A stretch of DNA of 64,000 nucleotides from Photobacterium frigidiphilum (GTDB taxonomy: Bacteria > Pseudomonadota > Gammaproteobacteria > Enterobacterales > Vibrionaceae), in assembly GCF_003025615.1 (NCBI RefSeq), contig NZ_PYMJ01000009.1, forward strand, positions 62,001-126,000, in the 5' to 3' direction. Below the pieces are notes generated by a model. That model saw only the letters and a program-made list of their open reading frames with translations. It had not been told where the DNA came from and did no database searches. The position numbers and the translations under genes were made by a program. This document shows, piece after piece, positions 9,131 to 19,042 of this stretch; positions within the stretch are counted from its first letter, which is position 1, and each line of letters opens with the position of its first letter.

Positions 9131-10530
9131 TAGATTCCTCCTAATAGCGTCGACCACCAGCTAATCTGATTACCTTGCCGAGACACCCAAACCATGGTTG
9201 TTCGATTAGCTTTCACATCGACATTCAATTGCTGTCCATTCCAACTTAAGTTATGCGCTCCAGCACTTAAGTCCTTATGATAGATATCCACATTTGCAGG
9301 TAACGACTGCCAACTTCGGGTATCTGGTTGCTCTGTTAAGGTATTAAAGATATTGGCTAAAATATTGCCAACATCATTTCCTTTGCTTGATGCTGTTTTA
9401 CGTACTTCATTTTTAGCCAATACGCGTAATGATTGTCGAACAACAATGGCGGGTAGTGCTTCGTTTAAGCTATTTTTTGCCATATCGTTCACGCTCGTGA
9501 CTTGCCCGCCATTCACTGGCTGGTTGTCTAACTTTAATGGTGTAAAACGTTTAACTGGTTTATTCGAATAGTAAGGTAATGCTAAGTTGTATATCGCACC
9601 ATCACCACGGCTATCAGGTAACCATAATGGCAACCGCCAATTATCAAGCGCTTGTACCACACCTTGCTCATCAAAAATAACAACACGACCATTGCCTTGC
9701 ACTGGCTTTTCATACTTGCCATAACGTGCTTGTAAGGTCGGTAAATCGTTTGTCATATTCAAAGCTGTTGCTACACGTAAAACGGTATTCGCTATAAAGG
9801 TATTATTCGGTGCAACTGCAAAAGCACGCTTGTAATCAATATAGGCGTCGTTCAAATTGCCATCGGCTTCATACAACACCCCTGACAGATAGAATAAGTA
9901 ACCATTTTGCACCTGACCAAGTTTTTTTCCTGCATCAGGATAACGAGCGAGTACAGCGCCAACATTATTGCTAATGCCTTTTTTCTGTACTTCTTTTTCT
10001 GCACTCTTTAATTGTGCCTCACGCTGCTTACGTGCCGCTTCTTGCACCTGATTGGCACGACGAACTTCAATTAAGGCACCTTCAAGCTTTTTTTGCTCAA
10101 GATAATTCAATGCTAAATAAAGATGTAAAAAGCCCAGCTCATAATCGGCAGGCTCATAGGTGATCATATTATCGTTTGTTAACAAAGCTCCCGCCTGATT
10201 CAAGCCTTCCGAAACCTGAATGGTTGCTTGGCGTTGCTGCTCTTTCACTGCCATATCGGCACGCTGAAAAGCACCAAAACTGGTTGGATATTGCTGAGCA
10301 ACAAAACTTATTCGACCGCGCTCCATGCCATCAAGAATATCCCCTGCTGGAGCATCGGGTAGTGCATCAACAGCTTTACTATATAAACCTTGCTCAAGCG
10401 CCAAGTGCGAATCAGCATTTGCAGCACTATAATGGCTAAATAAATTCTGTGTAGATAAGTTAGCACAGGCCATCAAACTGAAAGAAAGCAGCACTACTGT
10501 GGCATGTTTAAACATGAATTTGATAACCAC
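9130..10530 (-). CDS. COG3014-type lipoprotein with TPR-like helices
   Basis: The product is 466 residues from the GTG at 10530, or 461 from Met6 at 10515; neither has ideal spacing to AGGAT upstream. The signal ends in lipobox LMAC. The region to about 270 is helical and TPR-like, with YELGFLHLYLALNYLEQKK, a basic coiled coil near 160-185, and a YDKRAFAVAP-like segment typical of TPR arrays. The C-terminal part is beta-rich. Its homologues normally sit beside ycfL and lpoB, and here the stop overlaps the ycfL start. No enzymatic motif is seen; a role in envelope assembly is an inference. Confidence 0.75.
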   Translation of the reverse strand: MVIKFMFKHATVVLLSFSLMACANLSTQNLFSHYSAANADSHLALEQGLYSKAVDALPDAPAGDILDGMERGRISFVAQQYPTSFGAFQRADMAVKEQQRQATIQVSEGLNQAGALLTNDNMITYEPADYELGFLHLYLALNYLEQKKLEGALIEVRRANQVQEAARKQREAQLKSAEKEVQKKGISNNVGAVLARYPDAGKKLGQVQNGYLFYLSGVLYEADGNLNDAYIDYKRAFAVAPNNTFIANTVLRVATALNMTNDLPTLQARYGKYEKPVQGNGRVVIFDEQGVVQALDNWRLPLWLPDSRGDGAIYNLALPYYSNKPVKRFTPLKLDNQPVNGGQVTSVNDMAKNSLNEALPAIVVRQSLRVLAKNEVRKTASSKGNDVGNILANIFNTLTEQPDTRSWQSLPANVDIYHKDLSAGAHNLSWNGQQLNVDVKANRTTMVWVSRQGNQISWWSTLLGGI

Positions 10531-10599
10531 ATCCTATGAAAAATCCTGAGATATTAGAATACTAGCCCTGTTTCGATTAAAACGAAAAAGGCTGACGAA

Positions 10600-10688
10600 T
10601 ATACCCAAGTTTAGCGATATAAAAATAGACAAAAGCCATCCGAAGTCACTTCAAGGTACACGTTTGCACCTTAAAGCGACTCGGGTAT
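10600..10688. repeat. Dispersed palindromic repeat, type A, copy 1
   Basis: The element opens TATACCCAAGT and contains the arms CCGAAGTCACTTCAAGGT (10640-10657) and ACCTTAAAGCGACTCGGG (10668-10685), which can pair with a few mismatches and one indel. Related elements lie at 13521-13579 and 44720-44780, with a half element near 7049. It is just beyond the hinT stop and could act as a hairpin at the 3' end of that transcript. Confidence 0.55.
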
Positions 10689-10698
10689 TACATTTACT

Positions 10699-11049
10699 TT
10701 ACCCGACTAACATCGGCCCTAATGGACGACCACCCAGTAAATGCATATGAACATGGTAAACTTCTTGTCCACCATGTGGGTTACAATTCACAATTAAACG
10801 GTAACCATTTTCTGCAACACCCTCTTTCTCTGCTAGCTTACGTGCAACAGTGAACATGCGCCCCATCATTACTTCATCTTCAGCTTCTACATCATTCACT
10901 GTAGGAATAAGCTTATTAGGAATAATTAAGATATGGCTAGGTGCTCGTGGATTGATATCACGAAAAGCCGTGACCAAATCATCTTGATACAAGACATCTG
11001 CTGGAATTTCTTTGCGAATAATTTTACTGAAGATAGTTTCTTCTGCCAT
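10699..11049 (-). CDS. hinT: HIT-family purine nucleoside phosphoramidase
   Basis: HinT hydrolyses adenosine phosphoramidates and acyl-AMP. The 116-residue product has the complete histidine triad [12 protein letters not shown] near the C-terminus. The N-terminal [20 protein letters not shown] and the central [15 protein letters not shown] are diagnostic. GGAG lies six bases before the ATG. It is the first gene of the conserved minus-strand block ending at ndh, but a gap of about 170 bases with a repeat separates it from the COG3014 gene, so it may be a separate unit. Confidence 0.95.
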   Translation of the reverse strand: MAEETIFSKIIRKEIPADVLYQDDLVTAFRDINPRAPSHILIIPNKLIPTVNDVEAEDEVMMGRMFTVARKLAEKEGVAENGYRLIVNCNPHGGQEVYHVHMHLLGGRPLGPMLVG

Positions 11050-11435
11050 ATCAAGCTCCGTTTAGATTAAAACTAACGTCATCAGTATGCTTGAGTAAAA
11101 CGCACAGGGCAATATTGGACACTGTTTTAAACGTATTTACCAGTGAAATTTACATCAAATAATTTTTTTTTGATGCAGCCGTCAAAGTATGCGTTCAATC
11201 AATTACTTATTATCGAGGATGATAATAACGTTCTTAAAAAGACTGATAGAGTAATGAAAGGTCGATTTCCCCTTGTTTTTAACGACTTACTTTAGTGATT
11301 GAAAATCCAGCAGCAAGAATGATAAAAAGCCAATACAGACAAGTTCATACTATGTAATTAATAAAGCCTCATTCTAAATTAACGTTGTGAGTCAGCATTG
11401 AACGCTCACCTTGAAATATACTCTTTAGGGATATT
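11050..11435. other. Intergenic region between hinT and the chemoreceptor gene
   Basis: This 386-base gap lies between divergent genes and should hold both promoters. I see an inverted repeat CATCAAA/TTTGATG around an AT-rich centre near 11153-11175. I see no further open frame or convincing RNA gene. Confidence 0.5.
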
Positions 11436-13439
11436 ATGAAATCAAAAAAACAAGCCTCAGTGATACAACGAATATATGCTGGGTTTGCGCTAATGGTCGC
11501 ACTACTTATTGCCACCATTGTTCTGATGCTTGATGGAACAAGCCGCATTCATCAACAACTTGAATCTGTTACGACCAATGCACTCCCGCTTGTTTCCACT
11601 ACAAACCAAACAAGTGTCAGTCTGCTAGCTGCCGATAAAATTTTTAAGGACTACCTTACCACGCAAGATCCCACTCGGATGCAAACCTATGATACTAACT
11701 TTACTCAAGCCCAAGACGCGTTTGTACAAGCAAGAGAGCAACTTGCTAAAGTGGCAAAAGGCAACCCAACATTAAATGCTTACCTTGAAGACCTCTCGGC
11801 ATTAGAAGAGCGTTACTTCAACGAAGCACACAGTGCAATGAACAACTATCGTGTTCAATTACTCGCCCAAGAGGAACGCCAACAATCCACGCGCCGCTTT
11901 CAACAGCTACACACTGAACTCAATGTCCGTATGAAAGAATATATTGCTGATCAAGATAATCTTTCCGTAAAAATGATCGCAATGAGTTACTTTAATCAGC
12001 TAGCTAAAACGGAGACGATCACATCAGATGCCCTCGCAACTGAAGATATCGCTAAAATTGAAAAGGCGCTTAAAAATAACAGAAAATTCGTTAACCACCT
12101 TGGCCAATCATATCGAGCTCTTACATCCCAATTACCGGAAGTAAAACGCATTTTTGATAAAACCGTCGCTCAATACACGCTAGATATTGGGCAAAAAGGT
12201 GGAGTACTTGATCAGCACTATGAATATATAGAAGCAAGAAATCGTCTATACGACAATATTGCAGTGCTAGCCGCTGAAATTGATCAAGCAATGGTGTTAC
12301 TTGATAACTTCAGAACGCTTGCGAATTCGCAGATGGATTCAGCCATAGAAAGTGCCAATAATACCTACAGCCAAGGCTATACCAACTCTATTTTAATCGG
12401 CATCTGTGTATCATTGCTGGCCATATTCATTGGTTGGTATCTTGCTGGTTGCGTTCGTAAACCTCTTGTATCAACGTTAAAAACATTAGAAGCCTTAACG
12501 AATGGTGATATGACCCAGCGAATCAACGGCAATACTTTTATTGAATTCGATAAATTAAGCCACCACATCAATACGCTGGCTGATAATTTACAAGAAATAC
12601 TCAGAAAACTAAGCCAAGCATCAGAGGGACTAACAAAGGTTGCGGCAGAGAACCAAACAACAACGACAAAAGCAAAACACCGATTAAATGAACAACGTCA
12701 GCAAACAGCCTCTGTTGCAACGGCCATGACCGAAATGGAGCAATCTGTTACCGATGTGTCGTTAAGTGCACAGCAATCGATGGAGCGCGTACACGCAGTA
12801 GAAAAAGCATCGGAAGTCGGTCGTGATGTGATGAGCAAAAACATTCACACCGCACACCAACTTTCAGACCGTTTAGATGAATCCGTTCTTGCAGTCTCTA
12901 AACTACAAGAAATGAGTAGTAATATCGGTTCAATTCTTGATGTGATCCGAAACATTGCTGATCAAACCAATTTACTTGCATTGAATGCGGCAATCGAAGC
13001 AGCACGAGCCGGTGATCAAGGTCGAGGTTTTGCAGTCGTCGCCGATGAAGTCAGAGTGCTGGCTAAACGCACCACTGATTCAACATCTGAAATTGAAAAG
13101 ATGATTCAAAGTTTACAATCAAGTTCGGGACAAGCGGTTAGCGTCATGCAAACTTGTGTAACTGAAATGACAAGCAGTATTACACAAGCCTCTGATGCCA
13201 ATGGTGCAATGGAAGAAATTCAAGCACTTATCATGGAAATCAGTCAGATGAGTGCCCAAATAGCTCAAGCATCTGAAGAACAGCAATGTACGACAGGTTC
13301 TATCGCGCGCAGCCTTGAAGATATCAGTCATATTGCCGATGCAAACTTTAGCTCAATGGAAGAAGTGGCAGAGGCCAGCTCTAAACTTGATGAACTTGCC
13401 AATCAGCAAAATACACTGGTACACCGATTTAAACTCTAA
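11436..13439 (+). CDS. Methyl-accepting chemotaxis protein
   Basis: The 667-residue product has the classical topology: transmembrane segment 1 at about 15-32, a periplasmic helical sensor of about 280 residues, transmembrane segment 2 at about 316-337, a HAMP linker, and a cytoplasmic signalling domain. The signalling hairpin tip (about 500-535) contains [20 protein letters not shown], which binds CheA and CheW. The periplasmic part lacks a recognisable Cache or PAS motif and looks helical. The C-terminus is HRFKL, without an NWETF-type receptor-tether pentapeptide. AGGGA precedes the ATG. The gene is monocistronic, and the ligand is unknown. Confidence 0.93.
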   Translation: MKSKKQASVIQRIYAGFALMVALLIATIVLMLDGTSRIHQQLESVTTNALPLVSTTNQTSVSLLAADKIFKDYLTTQDPTRMQTYDTNFTQAQDAFVQAREQLAKVAKGNPTLNAYLEDLSALEERYFNEAHSAMNNYRVQLLAQEERQQSTRRFQQLHTELNVRMKEYIADQDNLSVKMIAMSYFNQLAKTETITSDALATEDIAKIEKALKNNRKFVNHLGQSYRALTSQLPEVKRIFDKTVAQYTLDIGQKGGVLDQHYEYIEARNRLYDNIAVLAAEIDQAMVLLDNFRTLANSQMDSAIESANNTYSQGYTNSILIGICVSLLAIFIGWYLAGCVRKPLVSTLKTLEALTNGDMTQRINGNTFIEFDKLSHHINTLADNLQEILRKLSQASEGLTKVAAENQTTTTKAKHRLNEQRQQTASVATAMTEMEQSVTDVSLSAQQSMERVHAVEKASEVGRDVMSKNIHTAHQLSDRLDESVLAVSKLQEMSSNIGSILDVIRNIADQTNLLALNAAIEAARAGDQGRGFAVVADEVRVLAKRTTDSTSEIEKMIQSLQSSSGQAVSVMQTCVTEMTSSITQASDANGAMEEIQALIMEISQMSAQIAQASEEQQCTTGSIARSLEDISHIADANFSSMEEVAEASSKLDELANQQNTLVHRFKL

Positions 13440-13477
13440 AACCAGCAACGCATCATAAACTAAAAAACACCACTATT

Positions 13478-13506
13478 AAGGTCAGCATATGCTGACCTTT
13501 TTACTT
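13478..13506 (+). terminator. Terminator of the chemoreceptor gene
   Basis: The arms AAGGTCAGC and GCTGACCTT flank the four-base loop ATAT and are followed by TTTTACTTT. Confidence 0.9.
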
Positions 13507-13520
13507 TACAGCCACCATGA

Positions 13521-13579
13521 ATATACCCAAGTCACTTCAAGACACTCCCAAAGGCGAGTTTTGAAGTGGCTGGGATATA
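13521..13579. repeat. Dispersed palindromic repeat, type A, copy 2
   Basis: TATACCCAAGTCACTTCAAG (13522-13541) is mirrored by TTGAAGTGGCTGGGATATA (13561-13579) around a central spacer. It is the clearest copy of the type A palindromes in this window. It lies between the chemoreceptor terminator and the pyrC control region. Confidence 0.6.
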
Positions 13580-13621
13580 AATTGGAATTATGCTCATTCA
13601 ACTAAACTTATATTAGGTTAA

Positions 13622-13637
13622 AGCCAAACGATTGCGT
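13622..13637 (+). promoter_or_regulatory. Candidate PurR operator upstream of pyrC
   Basis: The 16 bases AGCCAAACGATTGCGT match the enterobacterial PurR consensus ACGCAAACGTTTGCGT at 13 of 16 positions, including the central CG. PurR represses pyrC in E. coli. A possible promoter lies downstream (TTGACC at 13670, TATGCT at 13691, with a short 15-base spacer). Confidence 0.45.
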
Positions 13638-13733
13638 TATTAATCAACAATTGCTGGTTAGTGCGATAATTGACCTTTACTTAGTACGTGTATGCTTTTA
13701 GAATCGGGCGAATTTTTTGGGAGGGAAGAAAAT

Positions 13734-14762
13734 ATGACAACGATTACAATTACACGTCCTGACGACTGGCATGTGCATTTACGCGATGGCGACGTATTAA
13801 AAGATACTGTTCGTGACATCAGCCGGTATATGGGACGAGCGATAATCATGCCTAACTTGATCCCACCCGTTATTGATACAGAATCGGCACTATCTTACCG
13901 CGAACGTATTATTGCCCAAGGCCCTCAGGGCAACTTCTCTCCTCTTATGGTTATCTATTTAACCGACAATACTTCCGCAGAAGAAATCCACAAAGCTAAA
14001 GCATCTGGCCATGTATACGCTGCCAAACTTTACCCTGCTGGTGCAACCACCAATTCAGATTCGGGCGTAACATCAATTGACCATATTCGTCCTGCGCTTC
14101 AAGCAATGCAAGAAGCAGGCATGCCATTACTTATTCATGGTGAAGTAACCGCTCACGATATCGATATTTTCGACCGTGAAAAAGTCTTTCTAGAGACAGT
14201 TTTAGCACCGATTGTTGAACAATTCCCAGATCTTAAAATGGTATTGGAACATATCACAACAGCAGATGCCGTTGAGTTTGTAACCCATGCAGGCCCTAAC
14301 GTTGGGGCAACGATTACCGCTCATCATCTTATGTTTAACCGTAACCATATGTTGGTAGGTGGCATTCGCCCGCATTTCTATTGCTTACCGATTCTAAAGC
14401 GTAATATTCATCAAGACGCACTGGTTAAAGCAGCAACAAGCGGCAGCCCTAAATTCTTCTTAGGTACCGACTCTGCGCCGCATGCACAAGGGCGTAAAGA
14501 ATCAGCTTGTGGTTGTGCAGGCTCTTACACGGCGCACGCGGCAATCGAGCTGTATGCTGAAGTATTCGAAGCAGCAGACGCTTTAGATAAATTAGAAGCA
14601 TTCTCAAGCTTTAATGGTCCTGACTTTTACAACCTTCCACGTAATACAGACACCATTACACTCAAAAAAGAAAGCTGGAATGTGCCTGAAACAATGGCCT
14701 TTGGTGGCGATGAAGTGGTGCCAATCCGTGCTGGCGAAGCAATGCTATGGAAAGTTATCTAG
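13734..14762 (+). CDS. pyrC: Dihydroorotase
   Basis: PyrC interconverts carbamoyl-aspartate and dihydroorotate in pyrimidine synthesis. The 342-residue protein has the zinc ligands His13 and His15 in [10 protein letters not shown], the carboxylated lysine Lys98 in [11 protein letters not shown], and the catalytic aspartate in FLGTDSAPH. Its size is close to the 348 residues of the E. coli enzyme. The ATG at 13734 is preceded by GGGAGGGAAG; an upstream in-frame ATG at 13692 would add 14 unrelated residues. A candidate PurR site lies upstream. pyrF, a later step of the same pathway, lies at the other end of the window. Confidence 0.96.
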   Translation: MTTITITRPDDWHVHLRDGDVLKDTVRDISRYMGRAIIMPNLIPPVIDTESALSYRERIIAQGPQGNFSPLMVIYLTDNTSAEEIHKAKASGHVYAAKLYPAGATTNSDSGVTSIDHIRPALQAMQEAGMPLLIHGEVTAHDIDIFDREKVFLETVLAPIVEQFPDLKMVLEHITTADAVEFVTHAGPNVGATITAHHLMFNRNHMLVGGIRPHFYCLPILKRNIHQDALVKAATSGSPKFFLGTDSAPHAQGRKESACGCAGSYTAHAAIELYAEVFEAADALDKLEAFSSFNGPDFYNLPRNTDTITLKKESWNVPETMAFGGDEVVPIRAGEAMLWKVI

Positions 14763-14828
14763 CCTATAGCCATAATATGGCACTGCCTTTGATATTAAAA
14801 AATTTCGATTGATATAAAATTCACAGAT

Positions 14829-14860
14829 ACAAAAAGGGCTCCTGCAGGAGCCCTTTTTAT
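14829..14860. terminator. Bidirectional terminator between pyrC and the RND operon
   Basis: AAAAAGGGCTCCTGCAGGAG and its continuation CCCTTTTTAT form a perfect palindrome centred on CTGCAG, with A and T tracts on both sides. It can serve both converging units. Confidence 0.92.
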
Positions 14861-14884
14861 TGCTTCAATATAAAGCGCTAAGCA

Positions 14885-17800
14885 CTATTGCGCTTCAGGC
14901 ACTTTGAGTTGATGGAACATACGGTATAACACAGGAACAACAATCAGAGTGAGTACTGTCGCAAACCCAAGACCAAACATAATGGTAACGGCCATTGGCT
15001 TAAAGAACACATCAGGTAAGAGAGGGATCATACCCAATACCGTTGTTATCGCAGCCATACATACAGGACGAACACGGCTCACCGCCGCATCAACCACCGC
15101 TTGGTATTTATCTTTACCACTGCTAATTTCAATCTCGATTTGATCAAGCAGTACAATACCATTTTTAACAAGCATTCCTGATAGACTCAAAAAGCCCAGC
15201 AACGCCATAAAACCAAACGGCGTATTCAAGATAAGTAGCCCTGTTGTTACACCAATAATGGCAAGCGGAACTGTTGCCCATACAATCACAGCCTCTTTAA
15301 CTTTGTTAAACAAGAAGATAGTGATTAAGAACATGAACAAATAACCCATTGGCATTGTTTGGAATAACGATGCTTTGGCATCTGCCGATGATTCATATTC
15401 CCCGCCCCACTCTAGTGAATAACCAGAAGGAAAATCTAATGCTTCAATTTTTGGTTGAATTCGAGCTTGCAGTGTCGCAGCCGTTTCATCTCCCAGTGGA
15501 TCAGGGTCAGCCATAATCGTTAGCATACGCTTACGGTTTTTACGTACCACTAACGGATCTTCCCATTTAACATTGACGCCTAGCATCACTTGTTGCAATG
15601 GAACATAACCTTGAATTGCAGGGCTCCAAATCTTCATGCCTTCGATGCTACTTACATCAACACGTTCTTGCTCAGGTAAACGTGCAACAATCGGCATTAA
15701 GTTTGTGCCATCACGATAAATACCGACAGATAACCCTGAAAATGCCATTTGTAATAAATCATCAACATTTTCTTTGGTTATACCATAACGACGTGCTTGG
15801 CTTTCGTTAAAGATAGGCTCGAGCACTTTTGTACGTTCACGCCAGTCATGACGTACGTTGAAAGCCCCCGGATCGGCTCTCATAATATCAAGCGATTGCT
15901 GGGCTAAACCACGAAGAACGGTTGGATCGGGGCCCACTAAACGCGCTTCAATTTTAGAACCAGATGAGGGACCTAATTCAATCCGTTTGAGTTTGTATTC
16001 AATATCAGGGTGGTTAGCATCTAACTCAGCACTCACTTTACGCAGCATCGGCATCACTGCATCATAATCATCGACACGTATAATCAGTTCACCGTACGAC
16101 GAGTAACTCTTCTCTGGCGAATAGGTCAACATGAAACGCTGAGAACCTTTACCTGCACTTGAAGAGACATAACTGACCGTCTCTTGCTGATTAACCCATC
16201 CTTCCAATTCTTGTAGCTTATCGTTCGTTGAACGAATATCGGTGCCTTCAGGTAACCATACATCAACCATAAACATAGGTGTTGTTGATGACGGGAAGAA
16301 CGACTGCTTCAATTGCGTAAAACCATATAGGCTGGCACCTAGCATCACAATCAATACGATCACGGTTGTCCATGCGTACTTCATGCACTTTTCTAGCGAT
16401 TGCTTATATAAAACAAAGACCAGACCTTTATAAGGATCACTCTCTTCACCATCGCTATTGCTTTTAACTCCTTTGAAGAACATGTCAGCAAAAAATGGCG
16501 TCAACGATATTGCTGTAAACCAGCTAAGCATCAGTGATATTAACAACACGCTAAATAGCGTTGCACAATATTCACCCGTAGAATCTTGAGATAAGCCTAT
16601 CGGTGCGAATGCTGTAACGGCAATCACCGTCGCCCCTAATAGTGGCCATTTTGTTTGGGTAACAATATCGGATGCAGCTTGCATCCTTGTTCGCCCTTTT
16701 TGTATTCCAATGAGAATACCTTCGACCACTACAATGGCATTATCCACCAGCATACCCAGCGCAATAACCAATGCCCCCAAAGAAATACGTTGTAGATCTA
16801 TTGCCATTATGTTCATGAATACAAACGTACCCAATACTGTAAGCAACAGGATCAGGCCAATTAAGATACCTGAACGCATCCCCATAAAGAAAAGCAGTAC
16901 AACAATAACAATCGCAACCGCTTGACCAAGGCTGACAATAAAGCCCTTTACAGATTGGTCGACTTCATCGGGTTGACTATAAACAGCACTAATATCAATA
17001 CCAACAGGCTGTTGTTCTTTTAGCTCATTTAGACGCTGATAAACACCCTTACCTTTTTCTACAACGTTCACACCATCAATAAAGGATACACCTACATTAA
17101 GTGCAACTTTACCGTTATAGCTTACAAGGTTATCGGGTACCTCTTTAAAGCCACGCGTAATCGTTGCAACATCACGTAAATAAATTAAACCTTCAGCACC
17201 TGTGTCTGTAATAATTAAATCACCAAGGGCATCAACATCTTTAAATTCACCTGTTGGGTGAACGCGAATATATTCCGTCCCTATTTTTACTGCGCCCGCA
17301 CTGGTTACCAAATTCTGTGTGGCTAAGGTGCTATAGATTGTCTCCAGTGAGATACCCAGATTACTCAAACGCTGCATTGAAATTTCAATGAATACTTGTT
17401 CTTGCTGGGTCCCCGAAACTGAAACCTTTCCCACCCCATCAACTAATTCAATTTCTCGCCGAAAATAATCGACATAGTCATTAAGTTCTTTATAGGAATA
17501 CCCATCACCTGTTATCGCCAGCATGATGCCATATACATCACCAAAATCATCAATGATTGAAGGATCAGCCACGCCGGGTGGTAAGTTGGGTCTGATATCA
17601 TTCACTTTTCGACGTAATTCATCCCAAATTTGGGGTAAATCATCAGGACCATAATTATTTTTCATGGTCACGGTGATCTGCGATAGACCTCGACTGGATA
17701 CAGAGTTAACTTCATCAACATAGGTTAATTGCTGAATGGCTTTTTCTATTGGATAAGTGACTTCTTCTTCAACTTGAAGAGGTGTGGCACCAGGGTATGC

Positions 17801-17953
17801 TGTTACCACCATCGCGTCTTTGATCGTAAACGCGGGATCTTCCAACCTTCCGAGTCCGAAGAAAGCCATTGTGCCGCCGATCAGAAAGATCAGGGTAATC
17901 ATCCAACTAACAACTTTATTCTTTATAAAATAGGCTGCGATATCTTGCTTCAT
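14885..17953 (-). CDS. RND-family efflux pump inner-membrane permease
   Basis: The 1022-residue product is an AcrB-like proton-driven pump with two repeats of transmembrane helix plus large periplasmic loop. The first helix follows the N-terminal KNKVVSWMITLIFLIGG. The helix-4 proton-relay motif reads LGMLVDNAIVVVEG, so one aspartate is kept and the second position of AcrB's DD pair is asparagine. The helix-10 motif is LSGMLVKNGIVLLDQIE, with the conserved lysine. The start overlaps the adaptor stop as TAATG. No outer-membrane channel gene is present, so a TolC-type partner encoded elsewhere is expected. The arrangement of two adaptors plus pump recalls Vibrio VmeTUV/VexIJK-type systems. The substrate is unknown. 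Confidence 0.92.
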   Translation of the reverse strand: MKQDIAAYFIKNKVVSWMITLIFLIGGTMAFFGLGRLEDPAFTIKDAMVVTAYPGATPLQVEEEVTYPIEKAIQQLTYVDEVNSVSSRGLSQITVTMKNNYGPDDLPQIWDELRRKVNDIRPNLPPGVADPSIIDDFGDVYGIMLAITGDGYSYKELNDYVDYFRREIELVDGVGKVSVSGTQQEQVFIEISMQRLSNLGISLETIYSTLATQNLVTSAGAVKIGTEYIRVHPTGEFKDVDALGDLIITDTGAEGLIYLRDVATITRGFKEVPDNLVSYNGKVALNVGVSFIDGVNVVEKGKGVYQRLNELKEQQPVGIDISAVYSQPDEVDQSVKGFIVSLGQAVAIVIVVLLFFMGMRSGILIGLILLLTVLGTFVFMNIMAIDLQRISLGALVIALGMLVDNAIVVVEGILIGIQKGRTRMQAASDIVTQTKWPLLGATVIAVTAFAPIGLSQDSTGEYCATLFSVLLISLMLSWFTAISLTPFFADMFFKGVKSNSDGEESDPYKGLVFVLYKQSLEKCMKYAWTTVIVLIVMLGASLYGFTQLKQSFFPSSTTPMFMVDVWLPEGTDIRSTNDKLQELEGWVNQQETVSYVSSSAGKGSQRFMLTYSPEKSYSSYGELIIRVDDYDAVMPMLRKVSAELDANHPDIEYKLKRIELGPSSGSKIEARLVGPDPTVLRGLAQQSLDIMRADPGAFNVRHDWRERTKVLEPIFNESQARRYGITKENVDDLLQMAFSGLSVGIYRDGTNLMPIVARLPEQERVDVSSIEGMKIWSPAIQGYVPLQQVMLGVNVKWEDPLVVRKNRKRMLTIMADPDPLGDETAATLQARIQPKIEALDFPSGYSLEWGGEYESSADAKASLFQTMPMGYLFMFLITIFLFNKVKEAVIVWATVPLAIIGVTTGLLILNTPFGFMALLGFLSLSGMLVKNGIVLLDQIEIEISSGKDKYQAVVDAAVSRVRPVCMAAITTVLGMIPLLPDVFFKPMAVTIMFGLGFATVLTLIVVPVLYRMFHQLKVPEAQ

Positions 17954-19041
17954 TATTGTCCAGCCTCCATGCTAATAACTTTAATTTGCTGTCCGGCACG
18001 TAAACGATTACCACCCGCTACAACAATGGTTTCACCCTGCTCTATTCCAGATTGTACTCGAGCACCTTCTGGTACAACTTTGTCGGTTGTTATACGGCGT
18101 TTCTCTACCGTCATGTCTTCTTTAACGACCCATACAAACTTATCGGTAAGCACTAAATCATCACCGTCTTCATTAAAAATGGCTTCTAACGGAATAACTG
18201 GTTCGCCTTTTTTGTAGATATTCAACTTTTGAGCATCAGCTCTTACTTCAACAGCCATACCATCTAGAATAAAGTTATCAGCAGGCATTGGCATGGTTAA
18301 CGTCACAAGAAATGAACCAGACTCTGGATCAGGTTCTGTCGTGAATTCTTTCAACTTTGCTTTATATTCGTTACCATTTGACGTAATAACTCTAGCGTCA
18401 GGCTTTGACACATCAATTTCGATTGCAGAGCTTTTTGAATAGATTAAATCGGGCGCTTGAATATGGATATCCACCATTTTGGCACTGTGAATATTCATGA
18501 CCTGTTGACCTGCTTGCACGTTCTCAAATTGTTCAATTGGTACACGAGAAATAACCCCATTAAATGGGGCTTTAATTTGTGTAAATTTCAAATTCAGATT
18601 TGCTATATTCAACCTTGCACGTTCAATACGGCGTTGCGCTTTTAATTCGTCGAATTGTGATTGGGCAATGTATCCATTTTCAACAAGTTTTGCCGAACGT
18701 CGATACTGGCTATCAGCCACATTATATTTAGCCTGCGCATTATCAACTTCTAATCGATAATCAAGAGGGTCCAGTTCTGCTAATAGCTGCCCCTTTTTTA
18801 CCAAATCACCAGGTCTTACTAATATATGGGTAATTTCACCTTGGATTCTAAAAGATAGGCTCGATTTATCAGCGGCCGCAGCAACGGCAGGAAAGGTCAA
18901 TTGAGGCGCTTCTGCAGCCAATGCCACAGTCTCAACATAAACGGGTTGAACACGCTGTATACTCTCGATAACAGTTTTTTCGCACCCCTGCAAAGCCAAT
19001 GCAGATCCTATTGCTAGAACGATAAAGGATAGTTTTTTCAT
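17953..19041 (-). CDS. RND efflux periplasmic adaptor lipoprotein, second copy
   Basis: The 362-residue adaptor links the pump to the outer-membrane channel. It starts MKKLSFIVLAIGSALALQGC, with Cys20 as the lipidation site. SLSFRIQGEITHILVRPGDL with VKKGQLLAELDPLDY is the lipoyl half-motif; a helical hairpin follows, then the beta-barrel domain. The ATG at 19041 is preceded by GGAG and GAGG elements inside the end of the upstream gene. A longer frame reaching 19116 would lack the signal peptide at its start. The preceding adaptor stops one base before this ATG, and this stop overlaps the pump start, so the three genes are one coupled operon. Confidence 0.9.
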   Translation of the reverse strand: MKKLSFIVLAIGSALALQGCEKTVIESIQRVQPVYVETVALAAEAPQLTFPAVAAAADKSSLSFRIQGEITHILVRPGDLVKKGQLLAELDPLDYRLEVDNAQAKYNVADSQYRRSAKLVENGYIAQSQFDELKAQRRIERARLNIANLNLKFTQIKAPFNGVISRVPIEQFENVQAGQQVMNIHSAKMVDIHIQAPDLIYSKSSAIEIDVSKPDARVITSNGNEYKAKLKEFTTEPDPESGSFLVTLTMPMPADNFILDGMAVEVRADAQKLNIYKKGEPVIPLEAIFNEDGDDLVLTDKFVWVVKEDMTVEKRRITTDKVVPEGARVQSGIEQGETIVVAGGNRLRAGQQIKVISMEAGQ

Positions 19042-19042
19042 A

